Source: Stratiolaelaps scimitus (Eukaryota > Arthropoda > Arachnida > Mesostigmata > Laelapidae). Taken from it: DNA of 64,000 bases. The stretch is from the NCBI GenBank assembly GCA_019614645.1, contig JABWDB010000004.1:14322001-14386000 (forward strand), given 5' to 3'. This document shows, piece after piece, positions 46,058-59,269 of this stretch; within the stretch, counting starts at the first letter, position 1, and each line of letters opens with the position of its first letter. The position numbers were made by a program, and so were the translations under genes. The notes beneath the pieces were generated by a model, which worked only from the letters and a program-made list of their open reading frames with translations, did no database searches and was not told the DNA's origin.

Positions 46058-47028
46058 AACAGTGCCGCGACAAGTGACGTCATGCGTGGAAGGTAACGTG
46101 TATGAGGTTTATTGTGGTTGAGCAATCGGCAGGCATTACTGCTGAGGCAGGTTAACTACCTTCACAGATTCCTATTCTCCGCACATGGCCTTGCTCACTT
46201 TAATTACTTGTAATATACCTCTTCGATAATGATAACTACTACTACCGAGCTTCCGCTAGGCGACGAACCGGGAGCTGATGCATATAAGCGTCTGTTTATC
46301 AGCCGTACATGAATAGGTGCAGGCTACGGGGTGTTCTAGACAGGCGGCATCTGGCCATCCGGCGCTCTTTAACTGATTCACGCTACACATGGGTTGGTTA
46401 TTCGCTGAAAGAAGGTCGAGAAGTCCACTGGGCTATATGTATGTCGTCACCGTGATCGGGATGTCAGCATTCGCCCATGAGTGGCGTACCCATAAGCGCG
46501 ACACACGAAACGTCGGCTGCACTCGAATGTTCAGGATTCCTGCTGCAAGTGCCTACTGACGAAGTTACTGCCGGTGGAACTATTCACTTGGCACGATGAC
46601 GATTTCCCTGCCGCCACCGCCGCCGCCGCCGCAATCACCATACAGCTCGTGCATGAGTGTCGCAATCGCAAAAGAATAGGGATGTAACATGTGTGAGTTC
46701 GTCCTCGCGCTGGCTGCAACTAGACACGGTCACGCAGCCGAATGCAAAAGCTGTCAGAGTGAAGGCCAGTCAAACTGCCGTCTGATTACCTGTCATCATT
46801 TCCTTATTAGGAGACCACCCGCTAGTCTTGGCAGCAAGCAACGCTCGAAACGTGCACGCGATCACCACGATCTGGTCCACGGTCGACAGGCCGTAAATAC
46901 ACACACCAATGATGGCTACCATCGGCTATGCTGTTGGCGTAGTCAACTCGTTGCTTTGGTATATGCTATGTTCAAGATAGAGCAGTTGGTGGCCTCTGTA
47001 CATTGCACGGGAAGCTGACGGAAGGGCA

Positions 47029-47046
47029 GGAGGGAGGGAGGGAGGG
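47029..47046. repeat. (GGGA)n tetranucleotide repeat
   Basis: Four GGGA-type units in an otherwise GC-rich stretch. Confidence 0.9.
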
Positions 47047-47843
47047 TTTTGTTCGATTACGAACTTCGAAGGTCCAGCCGTTTGGCAGGAAATGGGGCAC
47101 CGCTGTTTCATCTTGGGTGTTTTTTCCGTCAGTCCGAGGATGAGTAGTTAGAATCATGTAGGGTCTGAATCGAGTAGCAATACTTCTGGGAACGAGACAC
47201 ACAAGCACTGCTGACGCACGCCGACATTGATGATCGTAGCTATCGTTATTTTGCGGGAAATTATATTGTCGGTTTATTGCTGTCCATGCACTGCATTCTG
47301 TAGTCAGATCAGACAATGCTAGTTTTAGATTCCTTATACTCGTGCATAATGTTTGTACGATAGTATGGTGGATTGTTAGCCTATACCTGCGTTTAGAATG
47401 AGCTAGGCTCGAATGAGAATCGATATCGAATATTAATAGAGAATAACGGTCATGGCCGATATCTTTTGAGCCTAGGAAGGAACATCACTTTTATAAACAT
47501 AACTTAAAAGACAGTGTCTTTTCGTAATCGTGCAAGAATCAACGCGCTAAACTGAGAAACTTTGCCTCTACGCGGTGCTGCCAAACGCATATGTTGGCTG
47601 ATTAACAAGTACTACGGCGTCAGCAACAATGTCAGCTACGGCGGTAAGAACTTAACGGGCCTTCCGTCCAACCCTTCAGAGCTTGCTTGCTACTACATTC
47701 GTTGTTCACGACGAAAAGTATTCGTACCGTTTTGGTGCCGTTCTCTTTGCACTAGCCGATGCTAGTGAGCGTTAATCGAACAGGCTAGGATCATTGCAAC
47801 GAACTCGCCACCGTCGCCTTTTTGAGGGAAGGCCGCGCTGGTT

Positions 47844-47859
47844 GCAGCAGCAGCAGCAG
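47844..47859. repeat. (GCA)5 trinucleotide repeat
   Basis: Five pure GCA units. Confidence 0.93.
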
Positions 47860-48225
47860 AACCGGCAGCTTCGACTACAACCCACTCGGTAGAGCAGCAA
47901 TCTTATAGCTGCTAGTGATAACATAGGCCTAGCTGGCTAGGCCCTCGGCCTTAGCGCCCCTGAGCGCAAGCGCACATCTCCCTAAATACACCCACCCATC
48001 CACAGGACACAGAACGCTGGTAGTCAGTGAGGAGTAGGACGCTGGCACACTTGAGGGGCGGAGTGGAGTTTCGGGGAAGGTTTTAACGGTGGCGCACGAT
48101 GTTTGAAGGGTATTTAGGGTAGGGGTTATGATGTTGTTGTTGTTATTGTTGTCGTTGTTGTTGGAGTAGCAGCGTCGGTCGGTGGCGGCGTTGCTGGCAG
48201 CGACCACGTCGCTGTTGTCCTGCCA

Positions 48226-48246
48226 CTGCTGCTGCTGCTGCTGCTG
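48226..48246. repeat. (CTG)7 trinucleotide repeat
   Basis: Seven pure CTG units. Together with GCA/CTG runs at 48488-48505 and 48836-48850 it makes a cluster of three CAG-type repeats on both strands within 630 bp. Confidence 0.95.
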
Positions 48247-48487
48247 GGACTGCCGCCGTCGCTGCCGCCCTGGTGGCGGTCCTGGTGGTGCTCAAAACAA
48301 GGAGTCTCTGGGGAAATCAGCGGGCCGTCGCTTCCTTTCGTCTCTGTCGTTCTTTCTCATACGCTTGTAGCGCTGTGGCAGCAGCCGGCTGGAGAGCTGG
48401 AGTTTCGCCGCTGCGGCTGCAGCTGCTGCTGGAAAAGAAGCAGCAGCGACTGGAGCGCAGCGGTGGCTCGATCACTCGAGCTGTTTT

Positions 48488-48505
48488 GCAGCAGCAGCAG
48501 CAGCA
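48488..48505. repeat. (GCA)6 trinucleotide repeat
   Basis: Six pure GCA units, in the opposite orientation to the CTG runs on either side. Confidence 0.95.
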
Positions 48506-48835
48506 CGGAGGCAACGCAGCGATGGTGGCCCGTTGATGCCCACAATAATGCTACCCAAGTCTTCTCCCCAACTACGATTCAGCCAGCATTATCCCCAAAA
48601 ACGAATCATCCCCCGAATGCTCGGGGTCTTTGGCCGCTTTTTGCAGCCATTTTTTATCCAGGTTCTTTTCACTCCTTTTTCTGCTTCTTCTTTCACTCTT
48701 GTCTTCTGGCCTCTCTCTCTGTCTCGACAAAGCGAAAAGTCGGAACACACTGCCGGCTGATCAGCATCCAAGTTTCATAGGCGTCGCTGGCTGCGTCGTG
48801 CCGTTGCCGACGCTGCAGCAAAACTTGCACAACCA

Positions 48836-48850
48836 CTGCTGCTGCTGCTG
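48836..48850. repeat. (CTG)5 trinucleotide repeat
   Basis: Five pure CTG units. Confidence 0.92.
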
Positions 48851-51200
48851 TTGGTGGCGGCGTTGGGGGCAGTATTCCTGTGACTATGTCGATGCCACCA
48901 ACTCTGTAAGTGAACGATAGCGATTAAGAGAATGAGAGACAGATATTGGCTAAACATAAGCAGCTTGCGTGGTGTACTATTGTAACATAGCACCCAAACC
49001 ACGTATGCAAACCTTGCTGCTGAAGCGGTAACCATTTATAGTAACGTGAGCAGGAAAGCAAAATCATAAGAGAAATAACTTAATTATACGTGAACAGAGG
49101 TGTAAGCCCACGTTTACTTACGGCTAACGAGTCGTTCTTAGTGCGCTAGCAATGTACATATATTATCCTATTCAAGTTAAGGGACATATATTCTAGTGAG
49201 CGTCAAGGCTTCGGTGGCGAACATCTCAAGCTGAGGTGTTCGCGTTTGTGATGATGGCCATGTTTTACTATAAAAACAATTTAAAAACACGATCTACTGC
49301 TAAGAGCGTTCGTTTCACTAAAGCTAACACGGTGACGTCATATGGCTAGTGCGGCAACTATGGGACTATTCACGCGCGAGCAGAACAACGCAACGGCGAG
49401 CCATACGCCCTGAATGGCCACCACGACCTGTAACACGCTATTTAAGCAACGATAGTCGGCTTTTCGACCACCACCACCTTCGACCCTTACAAGGTTGTGC
49501 TACCGCTGACAGCATCCTCCCGCATCCTCCCCCGACCTGACTTTCCTGTGTTCCATTCGTGTTTCGTTCAAGGCCATAGCGTCCTGCACACGCTCGCCGT
49601 ACAATGGCTGGTCGCAGACTCTCCGTTCGCCCCTTCTGCTCTCCGCAACGTTCCATAGAGACTCAGCGAGACTCAAACCGAGGGCGGGGGGGGGTCTCTC
49701 GCGGGTTCGCAGATTCGTTCCTAACCGGTGCGTCGCCACAATCCGGACTGGTCGCGCTTCACTGAACGCATCGGTGCTGTTGCGTATACTGGGTGGCGGC
49801 GAGTCGCTCGTGGCCTGCGGCGTCAGTGCGCTCGAGCTTGCACACGGCGGAGAACGAATGAACGCCAGCTAGCAAAAATCTTTATTGTACTCGATGCCGC
49901 CTGCGCGTATAGCTTCTATGCGCAAACAACGTCAAACATTGCCAGCGTGCGATTGCCGGTGGGATGTGCTTTGGGCCCGAACGAGCGAAGCCAGAGACGA
50001 TTCCTCTCTAGTAGTGGTGGTATTCGCTATGCGATTCTGGTGAAAGACCACTTGCTTTTGTGCCTCGATCCCATTCCTCCCTGACCCCATTATCCATTAT
50101 TGTTTGTTCCTGTTATCGTCGGCGTTAGCTAGCAGGCTAGCTCTTGGCGTCGTTGTGCCACAGGCAACATGCCACGGCTATTCTTATGCCGTATGTATAT
50201 AATTGTATGTATATACTGTTCTTCAACTGTCAGCGAACGCTGCCAAACGGTTTGGAGTCGACAGAAATGCTCAAGCAGTATCACTTTCTGTTGCTGCCAA
50301 TGACGGAGCTCCGGGGTGGAAGAGCAGACCTTGACGTGTAAAAAGTGAGGCAGTGAATATATGTATTACATACAAATACACATTAGTAACTTTGATACTA
50401 TAACGTACAGCCGTCGCAACTGGGATTGCAGGTAAATCCGTAACGTTTGGTGAGGTCGCATCTATAGAAACATTAGAAAAGACATAGCCGCTTAGTTATG
50501 ACTGTTCGTTCCAATTCAAGACAAAAATAGATAAAAAAATAGGAAAGTTTTAATTTTTTGTATTTATCTATTAAATCATAATTAATGCGAAAGGGAGTCC
50601 CATCTATGCATTCTGGAACGTCATCCACGCACCACGCGATACACACGCATACGGGAATTATGCATACATACTGAATATGTATTATTTATGTGTTTCCACA
50701 CAAAACGACCAAGATGTGTATATAGAGGGATTTAAGGCCTTTTCCACACTGAGGTACTCCATCAGTGCTACAAGTGTCTAAAACACCATACAATACAATA
50801 ACACTCTAACTAACTATAATATCGATATCAGTACATTATTTTCATACGCTCCTTCGTCTCGGAGAGCCAGAACAACAGCGGACATCTTCTAAGCGGAGAG
50901 AATCATCTGTGTGAGGTAGAATGGGCTCCCCGCCGTCATCATCATCATAATCAAGAAGCCTTAATGTAGCACATAACAGACTACCTTGTAGTCGTATTCA
51001 ACTGATGGGTGTGCCGGGCAGTCAGCACCGAGAAGTGCGGTGGGCTCCCTTTCTGTGTGATTTTTTTTGTTCACCAGCGCCAGTAGTCGCAGATGAAGGC
51101 GACTAGCGAGCGGCCAAGACCGCCTAGACTGCGTCGCCCCGTCCGCTTCTGTTTCGTGTGCGTGCCGTTCCCCTAGTAGCATGTAGTACGTTTCTTCTTT

Positions 51201-51216
51201 AGCAGCAGCAGCAGCA
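51201..51216. repeat. (AGC)5 trinucleotide repeat
   Basis: Five pure AGC units. A short CTC-rich run follows at about 51295. Confidence 0.92.
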
Positions 51217-53330
51217 TGAATATGCTAATTTAGTTACGCTGCACTCGTCACTCCTTCCTTCTCCGCTGCTGCCGCTACCCCAGCTTCCACCATCTCCTCC
51301 TCCTCCTCCTCTGGACTGTAGCGACGGGGAGACTTGCCTCTGATGGGGTCCGCCGCCACTACCCGGCACAAAGGTCTGGCAGAAGCTGGAACGTCGAAAG
51401 CACTGAGAGAAAGGACAGAATCAGAACGAAGAAGTGGCTCAGCCCTGCAGTGTAGTCGGCCGGTAGCCGGTCGAGCTGATAGGTGGTGCGTGGCTTCGGC
51501 CGTCCTCCTTGCTTAGGCTAGCATGCGCTTTTGTCGATGTCCTGAGGGCCCTCGGAACGCCGACAGGGCGGCACAGCCTTCTGCGGCGTGTCCCTGAGCC
51601 TACCCTGCCCTACCCTAGCCGGTGTGTGCCGGGGCGGCTAAGGACAAAACAGGACAGTCCCGCCGTTAGCGGCGTTTCTCTGAAGACTTCTCGTCACAGC
51701 CGCTGCCTGCCGTCTTCGTCGGCAGCCGCCAGTGCCACCGACCCTTTTAACCCCACTTTTCTCTGTAGTAGTACTTTTATGATTGCTCGTCTTTCACCGT
51801 CTGTTGTATAGCTTTGGCCGTTACTTCGAAGAGGAAACAGACTGAGGATCTGCTCTTCTCCACGTGCACGCGCTATGCATGCGCCCATGCATGACGTACG
51901 AAGCGAAGCCAACAGAAGCCTATGGGAGCAGTAGTCGTAGTGAGCTTGTTTGTACACAGCAGCATTTACTGTGGAGACTTCGCGGTCGAGATGGCCGCGA
52001 GCGTCGTCGAAACAGAGAGCGAATGATAGCAGGCGAACTCGAGTAAGAGGGTGAACAAAAAATACGAGACACGGCTGGCACGTCGTGTAAGCAGACTGAT
52101 CTGTCAAGTCCTTTTCTACATAGTTCTCTTCTTTTTTTTTAGAATCGAAAAAATCAGCCCTCCAAACTACTTCCGTTCCGCTGACTGCGCGGTGCTGTGG
52201 GACAACCCAACTAAAGGCAAGGAGATGAACGGGTCTGAGGCGACAGAAGGCACCAACGCGATGGTGTCATCTTGTCTGTAGTCGGTTAAGAAATTGCAGA
52301 GGGAACTACTGTGCATGAAGTTCTCTTCACTAAGGTAATATAACAATTATGAGTTGAATCGGTGGAAACTTAGATGAATAATTGATATATGAGGTCAACG
52401 TTTAAAAGTGAGTTCAACTTATTTATGAGAAAGAGTTCAATTTCAATTCAATTCCGTCGGTCCTGTTCATTTAAACTTCGCGCTCGCCTACGACGACGAA
52501 GCGAATCGACACCAGCGAACGCCGGTGCATTGTTATTCCCATTCACGACACCGCAGCGTTGTTATTGCCATTAGCCTTTCTAACCAACCATCCAAATATC
52601 GTGACAATATAATCCAAAATTCTCACTTGAAACACACGGACTTGAACGGATTCTCCTTGTATGGACAAGCCGCAGGAACTTCCCCTCAATATCCCACTTG
52701 GGATCTATGGCAGTTTTGTGCCATTGCCACCATGGCTGCAGTGACACACTCCATCATACCTATTTTCACCACTCCAGCTTGGTGTTCATGACAAAAATGC
52801 TGTCGAAAATCCACTCAAGCCAAGCGAAATCACGCCTCTACGCGAAAGGCTTACCTATGATGTTTACTAATAATACGACACGTGGCATATTGGTGAAGAA
52901 AAAAAAAAGATCCAACATCTTCGAGGTCCTCGCGTGCCAGACTGTATTTCGTAGGCAAGGCAGAAGATAAGGCAAGCTTGCAATGGAAAGCCTGACTTCG
53001 TAATAGTAGAGAAACTGCCATGGAAAGATGGAGGAGTAGGACAAAGGGATTTGCCGTCTGGACCAGGCAACGAGCCAACAAAGTTCGTTACCGCCAGGCC
53101 ACGAAGAAGCGAGCACGATTCGACATTGTTATGCGTTCGTGGATTGCAGCCTCAGGGAACCACCCCGGGAGGGAATGGCGCCTTGCCCGCATTGGCGGCA
53201 CTCATTTGTGTCGGCATCTTCAAAAGTTAGGCCCTGTTTACCTTTCATGCGACTTCCAATGCGTTCGAAATTGACTATTGTTGGAAGCATTCATTTGTTT
53301 TCCACTAGTCTACATTTACATTATTGATAG

Positions 53331-53415
53331 GGCATCACCCGGGACGCCTACAACAGGGAACTGCTTTCTGTGGACGTTACGAGACTGTCCCGAGGAAATC
53401 CGTCTTCATGAACTG
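53331..53415 (+). CDS. Candidate internal exon (very weak)
   Basis: TTACATTATTGATAG precedes 53331 and CTG|GTGAGAAT follows 53415, giving plausible acceptor and donor sites 85 bp apart. One frame is open through it (ASPGTPTTGNCFLW, then TLRDCPEEIRLHEL) and ends on a codon boundary. A second frame is open for most of it. No family is recognised and no neighbouring exons were found. Chance pairs of splice-like sites are frequent. Confidence 0.1.
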
Positions 53416-54926
53416 GTGAGAATTTTTCCCATTTGTTTTCAGCTAAGCTAATGGGTAATCCATAGTTGATAAGTATTGAAGGGTATAAATTACTCCCGCA
53501 GTATCGGTTGAACTTGAGCGTCTCCGCAGTCTATAGTATTCTACGGATGCCCACAAAAGTAGAAAATGACATAGGCCTAACTCGGATTACAAACTTCTCC
53601 AGCGTTTTATATATTATTCGAAATATTACATGCTCGACTAATATGAGAATATTGCATGTGTGTATACGCTTCTAAAAACGCAAGGGACCCGCATAAAATC
53701 GATGTTTTATGAAAGCCGCTCTCTGAATAAGTGTAAGGTTACCCAGTGATGAGCGCTACATTGTTTACAAGAGCCAACTTCTGCTCCTAGACCCATTAAA
53801 ATGCTTTCATGCTAGTTAGATAGACTTGTTTCTGATGTTTAATATCAGACCCAATATACATATAAATATGAAAACAATGACTAAGAGACGTTTTCGAAAC
53901 AGTGTCAAACCCCATTTACTTCAGAGTATTTACAAATTCTTATTTTTCAAACGTATAATACTTCACATATTAGAACTTCATTTAATTCTACTGAATTCTA
54001 TATTTTAGTCAAACAAATGTTTACACCCTTCGTCGCAAACAAAGATCAAAACCGGCGCGTGATCGCTGATTCAGCTCTGTAGCTAAAGACGAGTAGTGAA
54101 TTGGCCTGACTCACAGCCTATTTCATATTCGGAATTCAAATACTAACTACAGAGTTTTAGGGGCGATCCTGGCTTCGACTGACATTTTGGCCATAGAAAG
54201 GAATTCAAGTGAAGAGGGAATCATAAGCGATACGTGCGTAGTGTCCTCGCACAGGATTAGCATTCATACACGCCCCTAAAGACCCAGGATCGAGCACCCG
54301 GAACACACATAGAGCTACAGAGAGAGAGACCCAGGACGATGAGTTGAGAGAGAACCAGAGACCGAGAGAAAGATAGAGAGAGAGCTGGGCCTCGCTTCGA
54401 TCGGCGTCATTGCGCAACGTGTCACCGTCACTGGGGATCGGGACGATGGCGTGCGTGTCTCTGCGTTCATCGATGTCCGACAATATGGCACAAGAGGGTG
54501 GACTGCTCAAGGAGGGCAAATTGAAGACCGCTATTTAGCTGCTACTTGCCTTCTTCCCACTTCTTCGCTGTGGCTCGGTTTTCGTCTATGTGACTGCTGG
54601 CAGCGTCAGCATCAGCAGCGGCTCGCACAAGCCTGCTGTCAGCGCCTCGATGACGCCACCGCGATGTTATAGGGTGCTCGGCCTGACTCTCCAACCGTCT
54701 TCCTTCGCCCCCTCACTGAATTGCCCCAAGCGGACGGGCGAGACAAAGAAGGAGCGGGCAGTTCCCTCCCTCTCTCTCCCTCTTTCTCTCTGTCTATCTT
54801 TCACTAGCTTCCTTGATTTGTCGTTTCTCTTGCAAGCCCAGCTTGTGCAGGATAGGGTAGCACAACGACCAAGTCCGTGGTTGCGATCTCCGCCGCTGGC
54901 TTAACCAGATTATCCCAACGGGCAGT

Positions 54927-54944
54927 AGCAGCAGCAGCAGCAGC
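54927..54944. repeat. (AGC)6 trinucleotide repeat
   Basis: Six pure AGC units. Confidence 0.94.
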
Positions 54945-55282
54945 GAGTCAGCCGTATTGATTTTCCATATAGGCGCCGACGACTGGCGACAGCAGTCATC
55001 GGGTCCCTCTCGTCGCTGTCCTTCCTGTTCTTTGTCGTCCTCTGTCTCGGATCGTTGGGATGGGCGAAGAGATCCTTCGCTTTTCCCGTCCTGCTTCTAT
55101 CGAACCATCAAACTGGGACGGCGCTGTTCGTCCCGTGGCCTCACAGTAACTGTCGCTGCCACTGCTTGTCCTGTAGCTGCCGCCGCGATGCAGGCTGGCC
55201 GGCTGGGTGCGAGTACTTGCGCCTGCAGGGCGCAGGCCACAGACGAAGCTGGCTATGAAGACAAGGTATGTGAGCGAGGAAT

Positions 55283-55301
55283 AGAGAGAGAGAGAGAGAG
55301 A
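55283..55301. repeat. (AG)n microsatellite
   Basis: About nine AG units. Confidence 0.94.
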
Positions 55302-55605
55302 CAGGGACTGAGAGGAGTTGAGTCTGCAAGCACCGACCGCCTACAGTTAGCCGACCGTCGACCTGCACTCACCGACTCAAACAAGCCGGTCCAACAATGT
55401 CCCTGTCGAACAACTGCTCCACACATTGTGGAGCACCCTCTGAATGAGCACGACAACGGCGACGAGGAGACTAAAGAGCGTCAACCGCACCGATCTCCCG
55501 TGGTTGCGCCTCATGTCATGGATGAGTGGATGGACGGATAGATTCGTGCGTCCTCAGGCTCAGGGCCTGGCCACTCCCAGGTCCCACACATTCCGGTGTC
55601 TGCAC

Positions 55606-55632
55606 CTCTCTCTCTCTCTCTCCCTCTCTCTC
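55606..55632. repeat. (CT)n microsatellite
   Basis: CT repeat interrupted once by CC. Confidence 0.94.
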
Positions 55633-57271
55633 GGTCTTTCTAGTCTCCATTCTTCAGTCATACACGTGGCCATGCTCCACGAACTTTAGCGATGCGAACA
55701 TTGCCGGCGCTTGCCATCCCTACCCGTCACTGTCCGGGACAAACCTTTCCTTTGGGACAACTCGACGATTGCGGCAGCGCCGTTTGCCACCCCGTCGGTA
55801 CTCCCCATCGTTGCTGGCCATATTAGCAGCAATAGCTAACTACCGATAAGTGTAGATGGTCGTTGAAAGCGACGAACTCTTCGGCAGGCGTCGGCCAGGC
55901 CGCGCGTGCTGCATCCTTCCCTCATTCCATGTGTGTGTGTGTTTGTGAGAGAGTACTTCTGGGCCGGAAGTGTGGCATATTTTCGACTGCGGATTTCCGT
56001 TAGTCTGTTGTCGGCTAGCGTCGGCGGCCGATGGCAGCGAGATGTTTGCTCGCGTAAGTTTTCCGTGGCGTCGGAGTACGTGGCAGAGGCAGCGGCGGCT
56101 AAGCCACGCGTCTCGGATGATGCAGAAGCAGCCTCGCAGCCAGCTTTCGTCGCAGCGGGTTCATACGACCACAGATAAAGCAAGTCGCTGCACAGAAGAG
56201 AGCATACAGTCAGACACTTATACTGGTATAGAGAACGTGGGCACATAGGGTCGAGCTGCAAGAGTACACAGGGAGTCACGAGCAAGATAGGAACCTGGAT
56301 GTAGGGTCTGGCGCCTTCCGCGGATGAGCTCTCCCGCCCAGGGGGCGACGCTCGGCGAAATGGGGGCTCGTGGCGGAGGAGGAAGTATGAACTGGGATCA
56401 ATAAAGCATGACCTCAAAGTGCTTCTGTCTTTCATCGGGTGGATCAGGCGGTTAGTGTAGTGTTGGCCTCTATTATATATACATGGCGCATAACCAAGAA
56501 CAACTCATCCAGCCTGCTAAGCAAAGACAGGAGAGGAAGTAAAATACGCTAGAAACACAGACCTCAGGCACGACACAGGCGATGAGCGATGTCCGCCGTT
56601 TATGCTTGAGTTGACACCGCCTCCATATCCATGGACAGCAGCACACAGAAATTCGAATGGGCAACACAAAGCCACGTGTAACGAATGTCTTCATTTAATA
56701 TAGGTCAAAGAATGCATTTAATGGAATAAAGCCTCATTATTTTATGGACGCTAAGGACTTTGTGGCGAGTTCTCATAGCGCGTATGGCTTTAGGTAGGCT
56801 GCTTGATTCGAGCTCGAGTACTAGATTCGGCTTCCGTATGCCCGACTATCATGGTGCGTTCTGTGAACACGTATTTTCAGAATGAGCGAGATTGATGCTC
56901 TATTTGGCCCGGGCACAGGTCTGGTGAACAAGGCAGACTCTGTTTCGCAGCCTCTCAAAGAGACTACGCCAATATTGCAAAACCAGTGCGGTCCGTTGTC
57001 AGATAATCAACGAACGAATATTTACTCATTATTGTATTTAACATTGTCATTATTTTTACATCGCCTGAATAATAATGGTGACTTATGTAGTTAATACGTA
57101 TCTAGTATTATTGTCACTTACGAAATCGTAGTATGATCCCACACTCGATCCCACTTGTTCTATCAAGGTAGCAAAACTTATTGTTACAAACAGCCGGGAT
57201 TCTCAGCCGACTAGACAATTGATATAAATTAGTCGAGCATAATTTTGTGTCTGCGTCTGCGACCGCCGATT

Positions 57272-57321
57272 CTGCTGCTGCTGCTGCTGTTGATGATGAT
57301 GGCGGTGGTGGTGGTGGTGGT
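57272..57321. repeat. Compound (CTG)6-(GAT)3-(GGT)6 repeat
   Basis: Three trinucleotide repeats in immediate succession. Translated, they give runs of Ala, Asp and Gly or of Leu/Cys, which explains the apparent low-complexity frames here. Confidence 0.93.
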
Positions 57322-57493
57322 TGCCGTCGCTGTGGTTGTGGCGTACGTGTCTACCAAGTTAAGTTCATAATTTCTCTCCATCTGCTTGTAGAGTCCATGA
57401 AGTTCCATGAAAAGAGCTGTTGTACATGGCCCGACACACTGCTCTCCTTTCTCCGTCCCCGTATCGGCGCTAACACCCATACAACACACACAA

Positions 57494-57512
57494 ACACACA
57501 CACACACACACA
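57494..57512. repeat. (AC)n microsatellite
   Basis: About nine AC units with shorter CA runs on both sides. Confidence 0.93.
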
Positions 57513-58093
57513 TACACACAGAGATTTTCAGCGACTGGCGAATACTCGCAGGCTACCCCGCCCCTTCTCTGGACAAATGGCTTCGCCATTAAACCTCAAC
57601 GGCAGAAGCAGCAGTGCCGAAGCAGATCGTAACTCACTTTAGCTCTTCTCGGCTCCCGTTTCCACCCCCGTGTCGCCCTTCTGCTGTAGCAGCCTTGCCG
57701 GGTTAGTACTGGCGGCTTTTCCCTGGGCGTCTCTGCTAGAGAGCCCCTTGGGTCGTCCATTTTGCACTTGTTCCCCTCCGATAAGAGGAGCAGGGGCTGG
57801 GTTCTCTTCTCCCGCTGCCACGCCATCACTGCCTCTGCAGTAGCTACTGCTCTCGGATGCGTCCTGAAGGGTCCACCCTGCTGCCGGGGAGTCAGCCGTT
57901 CTCCTCGTGCATGTGGCTTAAACTGTTCGGGCTTACGGGCCACACAAGCTATCCCCGGTATCTGTGCAATCCCGGCAGTCTCGTACGATCTATGGCTCTG
58001 AGTGAATAACGCCTTTTAACTATAGCTAACGAATTATAAGAGATTTGTGAGTCAGAGGACCGTTTAGCGACGAGGATGAACGGTTAGAACTTG

Positions 58094-58132
58094 TGTATGT
58101 ACTGCAACACTGGGCACACTCATAGGAACTGT
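58094..58132 (+). pseudogene. Gag-like CCHC zinc-knuckle remnant
   Basis: The frame reads CMYCNTGHTHRNC followed by WNQACC and, a few codons on, TGA. Retroelement gag/ORF1 knuckles have C-x2-C-x4-H-x4-C with GH before the His ligand. Here the spacing is C-x2-C-x3-H-x4-C, one residue short between the second Cys and the His. The GHTHRNC half is exactly as in many plant and animal knuckles. A TAG lies six codons upstream, so the frame is broken. A reverse frame covering this place (58026-58262) is probably its shadow. The match is short, so confidence is limited. Confidence 0.3.
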
Positions 58133-59269
58133 TGGAACCAAGCATGTTGCAGCGAATTTCAAGGCTGATTAGGTGTCGAAGACATAGAAACATTCGGTTG
58201 CAAGCAAAAGGCTCTTCCGGCGACGTGAACTTGTGTAAGCTAATATAAGGTACCGTATTCAAACGGCAATGTAACCAAATGCATCCTTGAATGAAGCCAT
58301 AGAGTATGAAAGTGGACTGACAAGACTCTCTAACTCAGTGGAACGCATTTTTACTTATTTATAACATATTATACAAAAACAAAAGTTTTTTAAGGCACTA
58401 TCATTTTACCGACAAAATGACGTACAGTTCCTAGTATAACCGCATACAGTGAGAAGTAAATTGAAGTGCAAAATACTCCCATAAACGCAAAGCCCCTTGA
58501 GCGGTATTTCCAAAATTTATCATAAAGTTTTACCTATTTGAGCTTTATCCTGATTGGAATGGGGATACCAAAAAACCCGCTAGATGTTTACTAGGATTTA
58601 TGTCATTGCACCAGAGCACTTGCATTACATATTCGCCCTGGCCATTATTACAGTTTCTCTCCTATTTGAAATGAACCACATTAAGTCGTGGTACGTTGCT
58701 AGATATTCCACGACATATGACTATCGTGATTGTAATAAAACAGTTGCGTCATCCTGTAGAATTTCCTTTCCATCGAGAAGACTGTAATTATGATGAAAGC
58801 ATGCGCTGAAGATGTTGTCTTGAGAATCATCCGAATACAGGGCCACCAGATTCTCCGGCCACTCATTTATTCAGTGAGGTTTATTGACGGAATTGCAGTT
58901 GTTGTAACTTACAATGCTTAAGTTCTTGTTAAAATATTGTGAAACTGTTTAATACATCGTACTATGCATGCATTGAGTCTCCGGTGTTGTCGTGTGTTGA
59001 GAAGCCATTCTAGAACGTCAATAAAATGAGATTGGTTTGCCCGACTCTCGTTTAGTTTGTGTGTCGCGCATGCAAAAGGATGACGACTTGCCTTGGGAAT
59101 GCAAGGCCGTCAACAGACGTCACAGACATGATATGATCGCTTGTTTGCGACTTTGAATCCAGGCGCCATACCGCAGATCCTCTCTGTGCTATCGGAGGCT
59201 TTACCGAAACCCAGGATAATTGTTGTAATTGGAATGTCTATCCGGGTACATGTGGCCTTACAGAGCCTG

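Larger units (their letters stand above)
46100..54900. other. Mixed, partly GC-rich stretch, no gene recognised
   Basis: Alternates between ordinary sequence and GC/CpG-rich islands (about 47.8-48.9, 49.3-50.1 and 51.0-52.0 kb) with clustered CAG/CTG repeats. Open frames reach 137 codons and consist of Ser, Arg, Cys or Leu translated from simple repeats. A weak splice-bounded candidate lies at 53331-53415. No conserved domain was recognised. Confidence 0.5.
54600..57650. other. GC- and CpG-rich stretch, possible promoter/5' region
   Basis: The highest sustained GC and CpG content in the window, with CT, GA, CA, AGC and GGT repeats. The longest frames of the window (194 codons at 54957-55541 forward, 199 at 55836-56435 reverse) lie here. 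Both are low in recognisable structure and cross simple repeats. Two ATGs sit shortly before donor-like sequences: one in GCCGCCGCGATGC near 55185, about 75 bp before AAG|GTATGTGAG, and one near 56031, about 25 bp before CGC|GTAAGT. Either could be a first coding exon, but nothing confirms it. Confidence 0.35.

Noticed and set aside
54957..55541. 194-codon forward frame.
   Set aside because: It crosses a GA microsatellite (giving an ERERER run), has no recognisable domain and sits in GC-rich DNA. Only the short stretch before the GTATGTGAG donor is worth keeping as a weak first-exon idea.
55836..56435. 199-codon reverse frame, the longest in the window.
   Set aside because: It lies in GC-rich DNA where stops are rare, its composition is rich in Ser, Arg and Ala, and it includes a CACACA-derived Thr-His run. 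No domain was recognised, and forward frames are open over the same bases.
57229..57642. Frames with Gly, Ala and Thr-His runs on both strands.
   Set aside because: They are explained by the CTG, GAT, GGT and AC repeats they cross.
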